A stretch of DNA of 64,000 nucleotides from assembly GCA_035934015.1 (NCBI GenBank), contig DASYYH010000003.1, forward strand, positions 248,001 through 312,000, written 5' to 3'. The position numbers and the translations under genes were made by a program. Under the pieces are notes generated by a model. It saw only the letters and a list, made by a program, of their open reading frames with translations, was not told the origin of the DNA and did no database searches. The DNA comes from Candidatus Acidiferrales bacterium (GTDB taxonomy: Bacteria > Acidobacteriota > Terriglobia > Acidiferrales > UBA7541). Shown here piece by piece: positions 26,992 to 35,527 of the stretch (its first letter is position 1; each line of letters starts with the position of its first letter).

Positions 26992-29034
26992 ATGACTGGA
27001 AGGCTGATTCGTATAGCCGTTGCTCTTTACCTTATGACATGGATGGCTGTGGGGATGCCTGCTTATGCCCAGGCGGCGGGCCAACAATCCACGCAATCGA
27101 ATGGACAGGCATCGAGCAGTGCGCAGGCGCCGAGCTCGATTCCTTACCCGAATCTCTTAGCAGGACAGGACTTTTCAAAGGGAAAGAGAGCTTTCCCCAA
27201 TTTTTTTGCGCCTTATACACGGCGCTTTGTGCCGCAGCCCAATCTGGTCAACACGCCGACCATCTACGGGCTGGTTCGCGACGGCAAGTTGGATCTGAGC
27301 CTACAGGATGCCATCGCCCTGGACCTCCAAAACGATCTGAATATCACCGTGGCAGAGTACACCCCGTGGATTGACCAGACACAACTGCTCAACGCCGAAG
27401 GCGGCGGAACTCCGCTTGGCCAGTTCGTGATCGGCGGCGGTGGCGGCGGCACGTTCGACCCAGTCGTCTTCGCGGGCTCGGGCATTAACGACAGCGTGAT
27501 TCCTGTGAATAACGCGCTCATCAGCGGCGTAGGCACAACGCCTACTTTCTTCAGCCTTCAGGATCATTCCTCGCAATTCAATTTCGGATACGCACAGCAA
27601 CTCCATACTGGAACATCACTCAACGTGACGTTTAGTAACACCCGAACTTCTTCTTCGATTTCAGAGAACTTTTTCAATCCGGCAATTCAGTCGACGTTTA
27701 CGGTGGGTTTCCAACAGCCTCTGTTGAGGGGATTTGGCCTGCTTCCAAACATGCGGTTTATCCTAGAGGCAAGAAACACGACCAAAGTTGGGAAGCTCCA
27801 ATTCGAAGAGTCCGTGATTGCAGAAGTTACGCAAGTGGAGACGCAGTATTGGATTCTCGTGGCTGATCGGCAGGCCGTGGACGTCGCAAAACAGACGCTG
27901 GCGGTCTCGCAGAAATTATACGATGACGATCAGCGCCAACTTCAAATCGGGACCCTGGCGCACCTAGACGTGGTGACCGCGGAGTCTGAGATCGCAGCAA
28001 ATAACCAGGCACTGATCGCAGCCCAGACAAGCGCCCTCCAGCAAGAGACCGTAGTTCTCAATTTAATTACAAAGGATCCGATGGATCCCAGGCTTCAAAA
28101 TGTTGAGATCGTTCCGACCACGACCCTTGATGAGATTCCGCAGGTGCCGAATATTTTGATTCCGGATGCCGTCAAAGAAGCCTGGACGAACCGTCCCGAG
28201 TTAAAAGTTGACCAACTTGTGCTGGACAATGACGGTGTCGAAGTGAGGGCAACGAGAAATGCTCTGTTGCCATCGCTGACATTGTCGGGCAGCTACTCGA
28301 GCACTGGGCTCGCCGGCATTAACACCAATGCGATCTTCACGCCGAACGGGACGCTTTCCCCAATTCTCACCGAACCTATCATCGATCAGAATGGCAATCC
28401 GGTTCTATCTGGTGGCGTGCCCACATTCGTTGGGACTCCGAACGGCACTGTCGCCAGGAATACGACACAAAGCGGTGTGGGGACGGCCTATTCCGATGTC
28501 TTCCACAATCGTTTCCCGACGTATCAGGCGAGTTTAAACCTGAGCCTCCCGCTGAGGAACCGATCGGCACAAGCTGCCAATGCTCAAGCGCAATTGTCCG
28601 AACGGGAACAGCAGGTGTCTCTGCAGCGGGATAAAAACACCATCGTAGTCGGCGTCAGACAGGCTCTCACGGCGTTGCAACAGGACGCCGCACAAGTCGT
28701 TGCAACGGCGAAAGCTACTCAGCTTGCGCAGGAGACTTATGACGATGAAGTGAAGAAGTTTGACCTCGGTGCATCGACGACCTACAACGTCGTGCTGCAG
28801 TCCCGCGACTTGAACGCCGCCAAACTAAATGAACTGCAAGCGAAGACAAACCTAGCGGCGGCTTTGGTCAATTTCAATCAGGCGATGGGCCGAACGCTAA
28901 GCGCGAACAACATTTATATCGCAGACAACGTGCATATGCCGATTGACTTCACTCCGGTCGCGCCCCTAATCCCGGGCACGATTAACGGTCAATTGGCTGG
29001 CAGTGATGTGTTCGGGATTCGCGCAAATCAATAG
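26992..29034 (+). CDS. TolC-family outer-membrane efflux protein
   Basis: 680 aa from ATG 26992, with GGAGAGGA upstream. Signal peptide at the N-terminus (IAVALYLMTWMAVGMPAYAQA). Two TolC-type repeats of long helices and strands: the first with LDLSLQDAIALDLQNDLNITVAEYT and EESVIAEVTQVETQYWILVADRQ (split here), LQIGTLAHLDVVTAESEIA; the second with RNALLPSLTLSGSYS, NRSAQAANAQAQLSEREQQV and KFDLGASTTYNVVLQSRDLN. It forms the trimeric outer-membrane channel for a tripartite pump or type I export. It is longer than usual TolC (~450-500 aa), with a Gly-rich insert (GGGGGGTFDPVVFAG) and a 60-residue insert near 440-500. No inner-membrane pump partner is adjacent in this window. Confidence 0.92.
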   Translation: MTGRLIRIAVALYLMTWMAVGMPAYAQAAGQQSTQSNGQASSSAQAPSSIPYPNLLAGQDFSKGKRAFPNFFAPYTRRFVPQPNLVNTPTIYGLVRDGKLDLSLQDAIALDLQNDLNITVAEYTPWIDQTQLLNAEGGGTPLGQFVIGGGGGGTFDPVVFAGSGINDSVIPVNNALISGVGTTPTFFSLQDHSSQFNFGYAQQLHTGTSLNVTFSNTRTSSSISENFFNPAIQSTFTVGFQQPLLRGFGLLPNMRFILEARNTTKVGKLQFEESVIAEVTQVETQYWILVADRQAVDVAKQTLAVSQKLYDDDQRQLQIGTLAHLDVVTAESEIAANNQALIAAQTSALQQETVVLNLITKDPMDPRLQNVEIVPTTTLDEIPQVPNILIPDAVKEAWTNRPELKVDQLVLDNDGVEVRATRNALLPSLTLSGSYSSTGLAGINTNAIFTPNGTLSPILTEPIIDQNGNPVLSGGVPTFVGTPNGTVARNTTQSGVGTAYSDVFHNRFPTYQASLNLSLPLRNRSAQAANAQAQLSEREQQVSLQRDKNTIVVGVRQALTALQQDAAQVVATAKATQLAQETYDDEVKKFDLGASTTYNVVLQSRDLNAAKLNELQAKTNLAAALVNFNQAMGRTLSANNIYIADNVHMPIDFTPVAPLIPGTINGQLAGSDVFGIRANQ

Positions 29035-29047
29035 CACCAGTACCTGC

Positions 29048-29084
29048 AAAAGGCCCCGAGGCAGCATCTCCGGGGCCTTTTGTT
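29048..29084 (+). terminator. Strong intrinsic terminator after the TolC-like gene
   Basis: AAAAGGCCCCG (29048-29058) pairs with CGGGGCCTTTT (29071-29081) around a 12-nt loop, with the T-run continuing. It sits 13 bp after the stop and isolates the TolC gene from the mutase genes. Confidence 0.92.
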
Positions 29085-29112
29085 TGTCTTGCGGAAATGT
29101 GCGCCCAAGCGC

Positions 29113-29141
29113 TTGCCCGCTTTTTCTCATTGCCCTACAAT
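29113..29141 (+). promoter_or_regulatory. Candidate promoter for the mutase operon
   Basis: TTGCCC (29113-29118), a 17-bp spacer and TACAAT (29136-29141). It lies just after the TolC terminator and about 60 bp before the mutase start. Four of six and five of six consensus matches respectively. Confidence 0.5.
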
Positions 29142-29200
29142 GAACGAAGGATTGAAGCAAGGTGTGGCGGGCCGCTCGAATAGACCAGGAGCCGGGCGAG

Positions 29201-30913
29201 ATGAATAAACAAAGCCATGTTTCCTCTGTGACAACAAACGTCGAGCAGGAATCGGCTCGCAAGCCATCGCCTGCCGAGGCCGAATGGGAGAAGAACGTTC
29301 TCCAGTCCACATTGGAAAAATCCCCAGAGCGCTCCGAGCACTTCACAACTATCTCCGATTTTCCGATCCAGCGTCTTTACACGGCCGCTGATTTATCCGG
29401 ATGGTCGCCTGAAAAAGACCTTGGCAATCCGGGCCAGCCTCCCTATACGCGAGGGATCCATTCCACCATGTACCGAGGTCGGCTGTGGACAATGCGGCAG
29501 TTTGCAGGCTTCGGGACGGCAGAAGACACGAACCAGCGATTCCGCTACTTACTTTCTCAGGGCCAGACGGGACTGTCCGTCGCGTTCGACCTTCCTACAT
29601 TGATGGGGTACGACTCGGACCATATCCTCTCGGAAGGCGAAGTCGGGAAGTGCGGCGTGGCTATCAGTTCATTGGCAGACATGGAAGTGCTTTTCGACAA
29701 GATCCCAATGGCGGACGTCAGCACTTCAATGACAATCAATTCGCCCGCCGCCGTAATCTGGGCGATGTATCTTGCGGTGGCAGAAAAGCAGGGAGCAAGC
29801 TGGAAAAAAATCTCGGGAACACTCCAAAACGACATTCTCAAGGAATACATCGCGCAAAAAGAATACATCTATCCGCCGGGACCATCGATGAGGCTGGTCA
29901 TTGATACGTTCGAATTCGGCGCGAAAGAGACGCCGAAATTCAATGTGATCTCGATCAGTGGATATCACATTCGCGAAGCCGGCTCGACAGCGATTCAGGA
30001 ACTCGCGTTCACGCTGCGCGACGGCATCGAATATGTGGAGTGGGCGCTGCGGCGCGGACTCGACGTGGATGACTTTTCGCCTCATCTTTCGTTTTTCTTC
30101 AATGCTCACAGCGACTTTTTCGAGGAAATCGCCAAATATCGTGCCGCGCGGCGCATCTGGTACAAGACAATGCGCGAACGGTTTGGCGCGAAGAATCCTC
30201 GTTCGTGGGCATTACGCTTCCATACGCAGACTGCGGGCTGCTCTCTCACGGCGCAGCAGCCATACAACAACGTAGTGCGCACGGCGCTTCAGGCACTGGC
30301 GGCCGTGATGGGCGGCACGCAATCCCTGCACACAAATTCCCTCGATGAGGCATGGGCGTTGCCGACGGAATTCGCAGCTACGATCGCTTTGCGAACACAG
30401 CAAATCATCGCGCATGAGAGCGGAGTTGCGAATACGGTTGATCCACTTGGAGGCAGCTATTTTGTCGAAAAACTGACAAACGACGTGGAACGCGCCGCCT
30501 GGGATTACTTCGAAAAAATCGACGCGTTGGGCGGGATGGTGAATGCAATTGAACGCTCGTACCCGCAGAGAGAAATCGCGGAGGCTGCCTATCGTTATCA
30601 GCTATCCGTCGATCGCAAGGAAAAAATTGTGGTCGGCGTGAACGATTTTGCCGCCGAAGAAAGACCGCTTGAGATTCTGCAGATCGACGAAACGGTCGCA
30701 CATCGGCAGGCTGAACGCCTTCGCAAACTCCGCGCGGATCGGTCAATGGCGGAGGTTGATCGCCGTTTGAAGTCCCTGCGCAAGGCTGCTCAAGGGACTG
30801 AAAACCTGATGCCGCACATTTACGAAGCAGTGAAAGCGTACGCAACCCTGGGCGAAATCTGCGACGCGTTGCGAGATATTTTTGGAACGTATGAAGAGGT
30901 CGCCATTACATAG
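29201..30913 (+). CDS. icmA: B12-dependent acyl-CoA mutase large subunit; residues indicate isobutyryl-CoA mutase
   Basis: 570 aa from ATG 29201; an earlier in-frame GTG (29162) has no added family similarity. It is the substrate-binding TIM-barrel half of a methylmalonyl-type mutase: [19 protein letters not shown], then [64 protein letters not shown]. No B12 domain is fused; that subunit is the next gene. In methylmalonyl-CoA mutase Tyr89 and Arg207 recognise the carboxylate; isobutyryl-CoA mutase has Phe80 and Gln198. Here the matching positions are Phe101 (RQFAGF) and Gln219 (EYIAQKEY), with the same spacing of 118 residues. It should therefore interconvert isobutyryl-CoA and butyryl-CoA. 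Databases will often call it methylmalonyl-CoA mutase. The substrate call is inference from two residues. Confidence 0.85.
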   Translation: MNKQSHVSSVTTNVEQESARKPSPAEAEWEKNVLQSTLEKSPERSEHFTTISDFPIQRLYTAADLSGWSPEKDLGNPGQPPYTRGIHSTMYRGRLWTMRQFAGFGTAEDTNQRFRYLLSQGQTGLSVAFDLPTLMGYDSDHILSEGEVGKCGVAISSLADMEVLFDKIPMADVSTSMTINSPAAVIWAMYLAVAEKQGASWKKISGTLQNDILKEYIAQKEYIYPPGPSMRLVIDTFEFGAKETPKFNVISISGYHIREAGSTAIQELAFTLRDGIEYVEWALRRGLDVDDFSPHLSFFFNAHSDFFEEIAKYRAARRIWYKTMRERFGAKNPRSWALRFHTQTAGCSLTAQQPYNNVVRTALQALAAVMGGTQSLHTNSLDEAWALPTEFAATIALRTQQIIAHESGVANTVDPLGGSYFVEKLTNDVERAAWDYFEKIDALGGMVNAIERSYPQREIAEAAYRYQLSVDRKEKIVVGVNDFAAEERPLEILQIDETVAHRQAERLRKLRADRSMAEVDRRLKSLRKAAQGTENLMPHIYEAVKAYATLGEICDALRDIFGTYEEVAIT

Positions 30914-30994
30914 GAGCGCTCCACCTTCACGCTTCTGCAGATGCAAGTCTTCGGTACACAAAGCGACGCCAATTGAAGTATCCTTGCTAAGCCA

Positions 30995-31408
30995 ATGACT
31001 GAAAAAAAGATACGGGTCTTGATCGCGAAGCCAGGACTGGATGGACATGACCGCGGTGCAAAGATCATCGCCCGGGCGCTGCGCGACGCTGGGATGGAAG
31101 TGATTTATACAGGTTTGCGCCAAACTCCGGAAATGATTGCCTCTGCGGCGGTGCAAGAAGACGTGGACGTGATTGGGCTTTCGATTCTTTCCGGCGCACA
31201 CAATGCGCTTTGCCCGCGATTAATGGAGCTGCTGCGCGAAAAAGGAATGAGCGATGTCACCGTGCTAATTGGCGGGATCATCCCAGAAGCAGATATTCCG
31301 GCACTGAAAAAGGCGGGGATTGCCGAAGTATTCCTGCCAGGCACGTCTACGCAGGATATTGTGGACTTCATCCGCAAACGCTTAACGGCGAGCACACCGA
31401 AGGCATAA
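30995..31408 (+). CDS. icmB: B12-binding small subunit of the acyl-CoA mutase
   Basis: 137 aa, the length usual for stand-alone isobutyryl-CoA mutase small subunits. The cobalamin signature GLDGHDRGA supplies the axial His (D-x-H-x-x-G), followed by LSILSGAH (the S-x-L motif) and IGGIIPEAD (the GG motif). It carries adenosylcobalamin and pairs with the large subunit encoded 81 bp upstream. It lies in the same orientation, so it is probably in the same operon. No GTPase chaperone (MeaB/MeaI type) or epimerase is beside it. Confidence 0.92.
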   Translation: MTEKKIRVLIAKPGLDGHDRGAKIIARALRDAGMEVIYTGLRQTPEMIASAAVQEDVDVIGLSILSGAHNALCPRLMELLREKGMSDVTVLIGGIIPEADIPALKKAGIAEVFLPGTSTQDIVDFIRKRLTASTPKA

Positions 31409-31509
31409 AACCGCGTGAACTCTTCCGTGCGTAGTTTTATGGGTCAGCGGCTCACGCCACGCAAAAGAGGCTCTTGAGATCGGTTTGGCCCACACGACTG
31501 CTGCGACCG

Positions 31510-31530
31510 TAGACGTTATTTCCACGTCTA
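31510..31530. repeat. Inverted repeat between mutase small subunit and carboxyltransferase genes
   Basis: TAGACGT and ACGTCTA flank a 7-base spacer (TATTTCC) in a 247-bp gap with no gene. There is no T-run, so it is not an obvious terminator. An operator or an mRNA-processing hairpin is possible. A TGATACAAT motif (31599-31607) further down could be an extended -10 for the carboxyltransferase gene. Confidence 0.4.
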
Positions 31531-31655
31531 TCCAGATTGATTTGTAGCGGCGTTCGTTGAATTTGGAGCTCTTCCCCACCCGAACTTTACGAGCGAAATG
31601 ATACAATGCAAAGCTCTGTAGCGGTTCAGCCAACGATCTTGGGCGAGGATTCGCG

Positions 31656-33332
31656 TTGTCCGACTCGGTGATTGAAACTCACATCAAGACCACTTCTCCC
31701 GATTTTGAGAAAAATCGGCGCGCGCTCATCGAGCGCCTTTCCCGAATCAAAACTGAAGAACAGCAGATTCAGCAAGGCGGAGGCGCAAAGGCAATTGAAT
31801 CACAACATCAGAAAGGGCGTCTGACGGCCCGGGAACGCATCGCAAAGCTTATCGATCCGAAAAGCCGCTTTTTCGAGATCGGACTCTACGCCGCCTATGA
31901 GATGTACGAGGAGTGGGGTGGAGCGCCCTCTGCGGGAACGATCACAGGGCTGGGGCGCGTAGCTGGCCGACAGGTGATGATTATTGCCAACGATGCGACA
32001 GTTAAGGCTGGGGCATTTTTCCCGATGACCGCCAAGAAAGTCATTCGCGCGCAAAACATCGCCATCGAAAACCGGATTCCGACGATTTACTTAGTGGATT
32101 CCGCCGGCGTTTTTTTGCCTCTCCAAGAGGACGTTTTTCCGGACACGGACGATTTCGGACGCGTATTTCGCAATAACGCAGTGATGTCGGCGATGGGCAT
32201 ACCACAAATTACGGCGATCATGGGAATGTGCGTTGCCGGCGGTGCATATTTGCCGGTGATGTGCGACCACATTCTGATGACCGAAGGCAGCGGCCTTTTT
32301 CTCGCCGGACCCGCTCTCGTACAGGCTGCGATTGGGCAGAAAACTTCCGCAGAAGATCTTGGTGGCGCGAAGATGCACGCGCAGATCAGCGGCACAGTTG
32401 ATTTCCGCGAACCTGATGACGATTCCTGTTTGACGCGCATTCGCGGCCTGGTCGAAAAAACAGGACATCGCGCGAAAGCGCCTTTCGATCATCGGGAGCC
32501 GGAGCCACCTAAGCATCCCGAAGCGGAAATTTATGGCGTATTTTCTTCCGATCCCGTAAGGCAATACGATATGCGTGAAATCATTGCGCGCATTGTCGAC
32601 GGTAGCCGCTGGGATGAATACAGGCGGGAATACGGGCAAACTGTCCTGTGCGGTTTCGCGCGAATCGGCGGCTGGGCCGTGGGAATCGTCGCGAATCAGA
32701 AGAAAAGCGTTCAGGTCGCAGCTCCAGGAACCGGCGAGCGGCGCGTGGAGTTCGGCGGAGTAATTTACACAGAATCGGCGGACAAAGCGGCGCGTTTTAT
32801 TCTGGATTGCAACCAGAATTTGATTCCGCTCGTTTTTTTGCACGACGTGAATGGATTCATGGTCGGCAAAGAAGCGGAATGGAGCGGGATCATCCGCGCG
32901 GGAGCCAAGATGGTCAATGCTGTCGCGAACAGCGTTGTACCGAAGATTGCGGTCATTTGTGGCGGGAGCTTTGGCGCTGGGCACTATGCGATGTGCGGAA
33001 AGGCTTACGATCCGCGGTTTATTTTCGCGTGGCCGAGCGCGCGCTATGCCGTCATGGCCGGCGAATCCGCCGCGGGGACGCTGGTGGAGATCAAAGTTAA
33101 GCAACTCGAGCGCGACGGGAAAAAACTCACTGAAAAGGAACGGAAGGAGCTTTACGAGTCCATCCGCTCAACTTATGAACATCAAACCGATCCGCGCTAC
33201 GCTGCCGCGAGGCTCTGGGTCGACGCAATCATCGATCCAGCGCAAACACGAGAAGCGATTGTGGAAGCGCTCGACGCGGCTTCGCACAATCCAAGCGTCG
33301 CAGAATTCAAAACAGGAGTACTGCAAACATAG
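31656..33332 (+). CDS. Acyl-CoA carboxylase carboxyltransferase subunit (methylcrotonyl-CoA type)
   Basis: 558 aa from TTG 31656, preceded by GGGCGAGGA. Two crotonase-fold carboxyltransferase domains: MIIANDATVKAGAFFPMT, YLVDSAGVFLPLQEDVFPD, MGMCVAGGAYLPVMCDH in the first; FLHDVNGFMVGKEAEWSG, GGSFGAGHYAMCGKAYDP and MAGESAAGTL in the second. These are closest to the beta subunit of 3-methylcrotonyl-CoA carboxylase rather than propionyl-CoA carboxylase. It moves CO2 from carboxybiotin to the acyl-CoA. It needs a biotin carboxylase/carrier subunit, which is absent from this window. The following HMG-CoA lyase and enoyl-CoA hydratase genes support leucine breakdown. Confidence 0.87.
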   Translation: MSDSVIETHIKTTSPDFEKNRRALIERLSRIKTEEQQIQQGGGAKAIESQHQKGRLTARERIAKLIDPKSRFFEIGLYAAYEMYEEWGGAPSAGTITGLGRVAGRQVMIIANDATVKAGAFFPMTAKKVIRAQNIAIENRIPTIYLVDSAGVFLPLQEDVFPDTDDFGRVFRNNAVMSAMGIPQITAIMGMCVAGGAYLPVMCDHILMTEGSGLFLAGPALVQAAIGQKTSAEDLGGAKMHAQISGTVDFREPDDDSCLTRIRGLVEKTGHRAKAPFDHREPEPPKHPEAEIYGVFSSDPVRQYDMREIIARIVDGSRWDEYRREYGQTVLCGFARIGGWAVGIVANQKKSVQVAAPGTGERRVEFGGVIYTESADKAARFILDCNQNLIPLVFLHDVNGFMVGKEAEWSGIIRAGAKMVNAVANSVVPKIAVICGGSFGAGHYAMCGKAYDPRFIFAWPSARYAVMAGESAAGTLVEIKVKQLERDGKKLTEKERKELYESIRSTYEHQTDPRYAAARLWVDAIIDPAQTREAIVEALDAASHNPSVAEFKTGVLQT

Positions 33333-34235
33333 ATGGAGCCTGTAACAATTATTGAGTGTCCACGCGACGCCTGGCAGGGGCTGCCACAAACCATTCCTAC
33401 GGAAGTCAAGATCGAGTACTTGAGCCGGCTGATTGCGCTCGGATTCCGGCACATCGATGCGGTCAGCTTTGTATCGCCGAAGCATGTGCCGCAAATGGCG
33501 GATAGCGAGGAAGTAATGGCCGGACTAGCGAAACACGTCCCTGCCGACATGCCCGCGCCTGAAATTATCGGCATTGTAGTCAACGAGAAAGGTCTGGAAC
33601 GCGCCCTGGCGACCCCGGGCGTCACAACGATCGGGTATCCCTATTCCGTTTCAGCATATTTCCGCCGCGCCAACGCAAATATGTCGCGCGCCGAGTCGCG
33701 CACACTAGTGGAGACGTTGCGCAGCAAGACGAAGGCCGCTGGACGAAATCTCGTGATCTACATTTCCATGGCTTTTGGCAACCCCTACGATGAGCCCTGG
33801 GGACCCGAGATCGTCGAAGAAACTCTGGTCTGGCTGAAGGAAATAGGAGTACAAACGGTGTCGCTGGCTGACACTATTGGCACAGCATCGCCGCACGACG
33901 TTGCGGCACTTTTTCAATCGGCCAAGAAATGTGCGGCCGGAGTCGAGATTGGCGTGCATCTTCACAGCCGGCCGGAGAGCGCCGCCGAGAAAGTGCTCGC
34001 CGCATTTGAAGCGGGATGCCGGCGATTCGATGGGGCGCTAACTGGTCTCGGCGGCTGTCCTTTTGCGGGAGATGAGCTGGTTGGCAATATTCCGACAGAG
34101 ACTGTACTGGCGACGCTTGCTGCGCGCGGTGTTTCCACCGGCATTGATACGAAATCGCTTGCCGTGGCGTGCGCACTCACGGGGAGAATTCGCTCATCGT
34201 ATGCGCACGCGGCCGATGCACCGAAACCAAACTGA
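33333..34235 (+). CDS. Hydroxymethylglutaryl-CoA lyase-like protein
   Basis: 300 aa; the ATG follows the carboxyltransferase stop with no gap. DRE-TIM barrel: IECPRDAWQGLP (Arg11 and Asp12), FRHIDAVSFVSPKHVPQM, ADTIGTASP, the metal-binding IGVHLHSRPE and the signature cysteine loop GLGGCPFAGDELVGN. It cleaves HMG-CoA to acetoacetate and acetyl-CoA, the last step of leucine breakdown. The first motif is CPRDAWQ where the best-known lyases have GPRDGLQ; the catalytic Arg, Asp, His pair and Cys are nevertheless present. Likely functional, with HMG-CoA or a close relative as substrate. Confidence 0.85.
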   Translation: MEPVTIIECPRDAWQGLPQTIPTEVKIEYLSRLIALGFRHIDAVSFVSPKHVPQMADSEEVMAGLAKHVPADMPAPEIIGIVVNEKGLERALATPGVTTIGYPYSVSAYFRRANANMSRAESRTLVETLRSKTKAAGRNLVIYISMAFGNPYDEPWGPEIVEETLVWLKEIGVQTVSLADTIGTASPHDVAALFQSAKKCAAGVEIGVHLHSRPESAAEKVLAAFEAGCRRFDGALTGLGGCPFAGDELVGNIPTETVLATLAARGVSTGIDTKSLAVACALTGRIRSSYAHAADAPKPN

Positions 34236-34244
34236 AAATAATTC

Positions 34245-35027
34245 ATGAGCTATAAAACGCTGCAATTCGATGTGACTGGCGAGCTTGCTACGATCACGCT
34301 CAACCGGCCTGAGCGCCGCAACGCAATTTCGCCGGAGATGATTGACGACATCCTCGGCGCGCTCGACGAGGCGGAGAAAAGCGAAGCTCGTGTCGTTATC
34401 CTGACGGGCGCAGGAAGAGCGTTTTGTGCGGGAATGGACCTCGATGCGCTGCAGGCGCTTGCCACTCAAACGCAAGACCAACATATTGCTGATGCCGAGC
34501 GCATGGGCAAGATGTTTCATCGCGTTTATAGTTTCCCGAAACCTTTGATTGCCGCTGTGAATGGACCGGCAATCGCAGGGGGGACGGGGCTGGCGACGCT
34601 GTGCGACTTCACTCTCGCTATTCCAGAGGCAAAGTTCGGATACACGGAAGTGCGCATCGGGTTCCTGCCTGCGGTCGTTTCCGTATTTCTACTGCGGCAG
34701 GTAGGAGAGAAAGTGACGCGCGAGCTCTTGCTTACAGGAAGGCTTTTCGATGCCACAGAGGCGCACCGGCTGGGATTGGTTACGGAAATCGTTTCTGCGG
34801 ATAAGCTACTCAATGCAGCGCACGAGCTTGCACGAACGTTGATCAGCTCGAGCCCGACAAGCTTACGCATGACGAAGCGCTTGATTTTGCAGTGGGATGC
34901 TCCGGAAATTGAGCGGGATCTTGCGATTGCGATTTGTGAAAGCGCCGACATTCGCGGCACAGAGGATTTTCGTGAAGGATTGTCGTCGTTTCTCGAAAAA
35001 CGGAAACCGCAGTGGCGAGGGCGCTGA
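34245..35027 (+). CDS. Enoyl-CoA hydratase family protein, possibly methylglutaconyl-CoA hydratase
   Basis: 260 aa from ATG 34245, nine bases after the lyase gene. Crotonase signatures: LNRPERRNAISPEM, AGRAFCAGMDLDAL (first oxyanion loop), NGPAIAGGTGLATLCDF (second oxyanion loop), then FGYTEVRIGFLPAVVS with a Glu in the catalytic region. It adds water to an enoyl-CoA. Between a methylcrotonyl-type carboxyltransferase and HMG-CoA lyase the natural role is hydration of 3-methylglutaconyl-CoA to HMG-CoA. That specificity rests on context only. Confidence 0.85.
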   Translation: MSYKTLQFDVTGELATITLNRPERRNAISPEMIDDILGALDEAEKSEARVVILTGAGRAFCAGMDLDALQALATQTQDQHIADAERMGKMFHRVYSFPKPLIAAVNGPAIAGGTGLATLCDFTLAIPEAKFGYTEVRIGFLPAVVSVFLLRQVGEKVTRELLLTGRLFDATEAHRLGLVTEIVSADKLLNAAHELARTLISSSPTSLRMTKRLILQWDAPEIERDLAIAICESADIRGTEDFREGLSSFLEKRKPQWRGR

Positions 35028-35086
35028 TGCGCCAGGTGCAGTTTGCTAAAAGTCGCGCTTTCTATCAAGGGTGAGCTTCGATAGAA

Positions 35087-35527
35087 ATGAACACAATTGG
35101 CGAAACGACCGTCCGCGTGCGCTACGCAGAAACCGATCAGATGGGAGTGGTGTATTATGCGAATTTTTTCGTGTGGTTTGAAGTAGCGCGAGTCGAACTG
35201 ATGCGCCAAATGGGATTCAGTTACAAGCAGATGGAACTGGAAGACGACAGTTACGTCGTGGTCGCTAAAGCTAGCTGCATGTACAAACGCCCGGCAAGGT
35301 TCGACGACGTGATTCGCATACGCACGCGCGTTACCGAGGCACGGAGGCGCACGATCGCGTTTTCTTACGAGATTTTTAACGGCGCAACTCGCGAACTGAT
35401 CGCAACCGGCGAGACGCTCCACGTGATTTGCGATCAGAATGGACGTCCCAAGAGTTTGCCAGACAAATATAGGCACTATTTCCCGATCGGACGTTCAAAA
35501 GACACCATCGTGGCAGGTGCTACGTGA
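35087..35527 (+). CDS. Acyl-CoA thioesterase, YbgC/4HBT hotdog fold
   Basis: 146 aa. The start of the protein has the 4HBT signature RVRYAETDQMGVVYYANFF (Asp in TDQMG is the catalytic position), followed by FVWFEVARVELMRQMG and hotdog strands to FNGATRELIATGETLHVI. It hydrolyses short acyl-CoA thioesters in the cytoplasm. It ends in a GTGA overlap with hutH, so translation of the two is coupled. The 59-bp gap from the hydratase gene suggests it belongs to the same transcript. In this context it may relieve accumulation of branched acyl-CoAs; this is inference. Confidence 0.88.
   Translation: MNTIGETTVRVRYAETDQMGVVYYANFFVWFEVARVELMRQMGFSYKQMELEDDSYVVVAKASCMYKRPARFDDVIRIRTRVTEARRRTIAFSYEIFNGATRELIATGETLHVICDQNGRPKSLPDKYRHYFPIGRSKDTIVAGAT

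Noticed and set aside
29201-30913. Calling the mutase methylmalonyl-CoA mutase
   Set aside because: The two substrate-recognition residues are Phe and Gln, not Tyr and Arg, and the gene lacks the epimerase and GTPase neighbours often seen with that enzyme.
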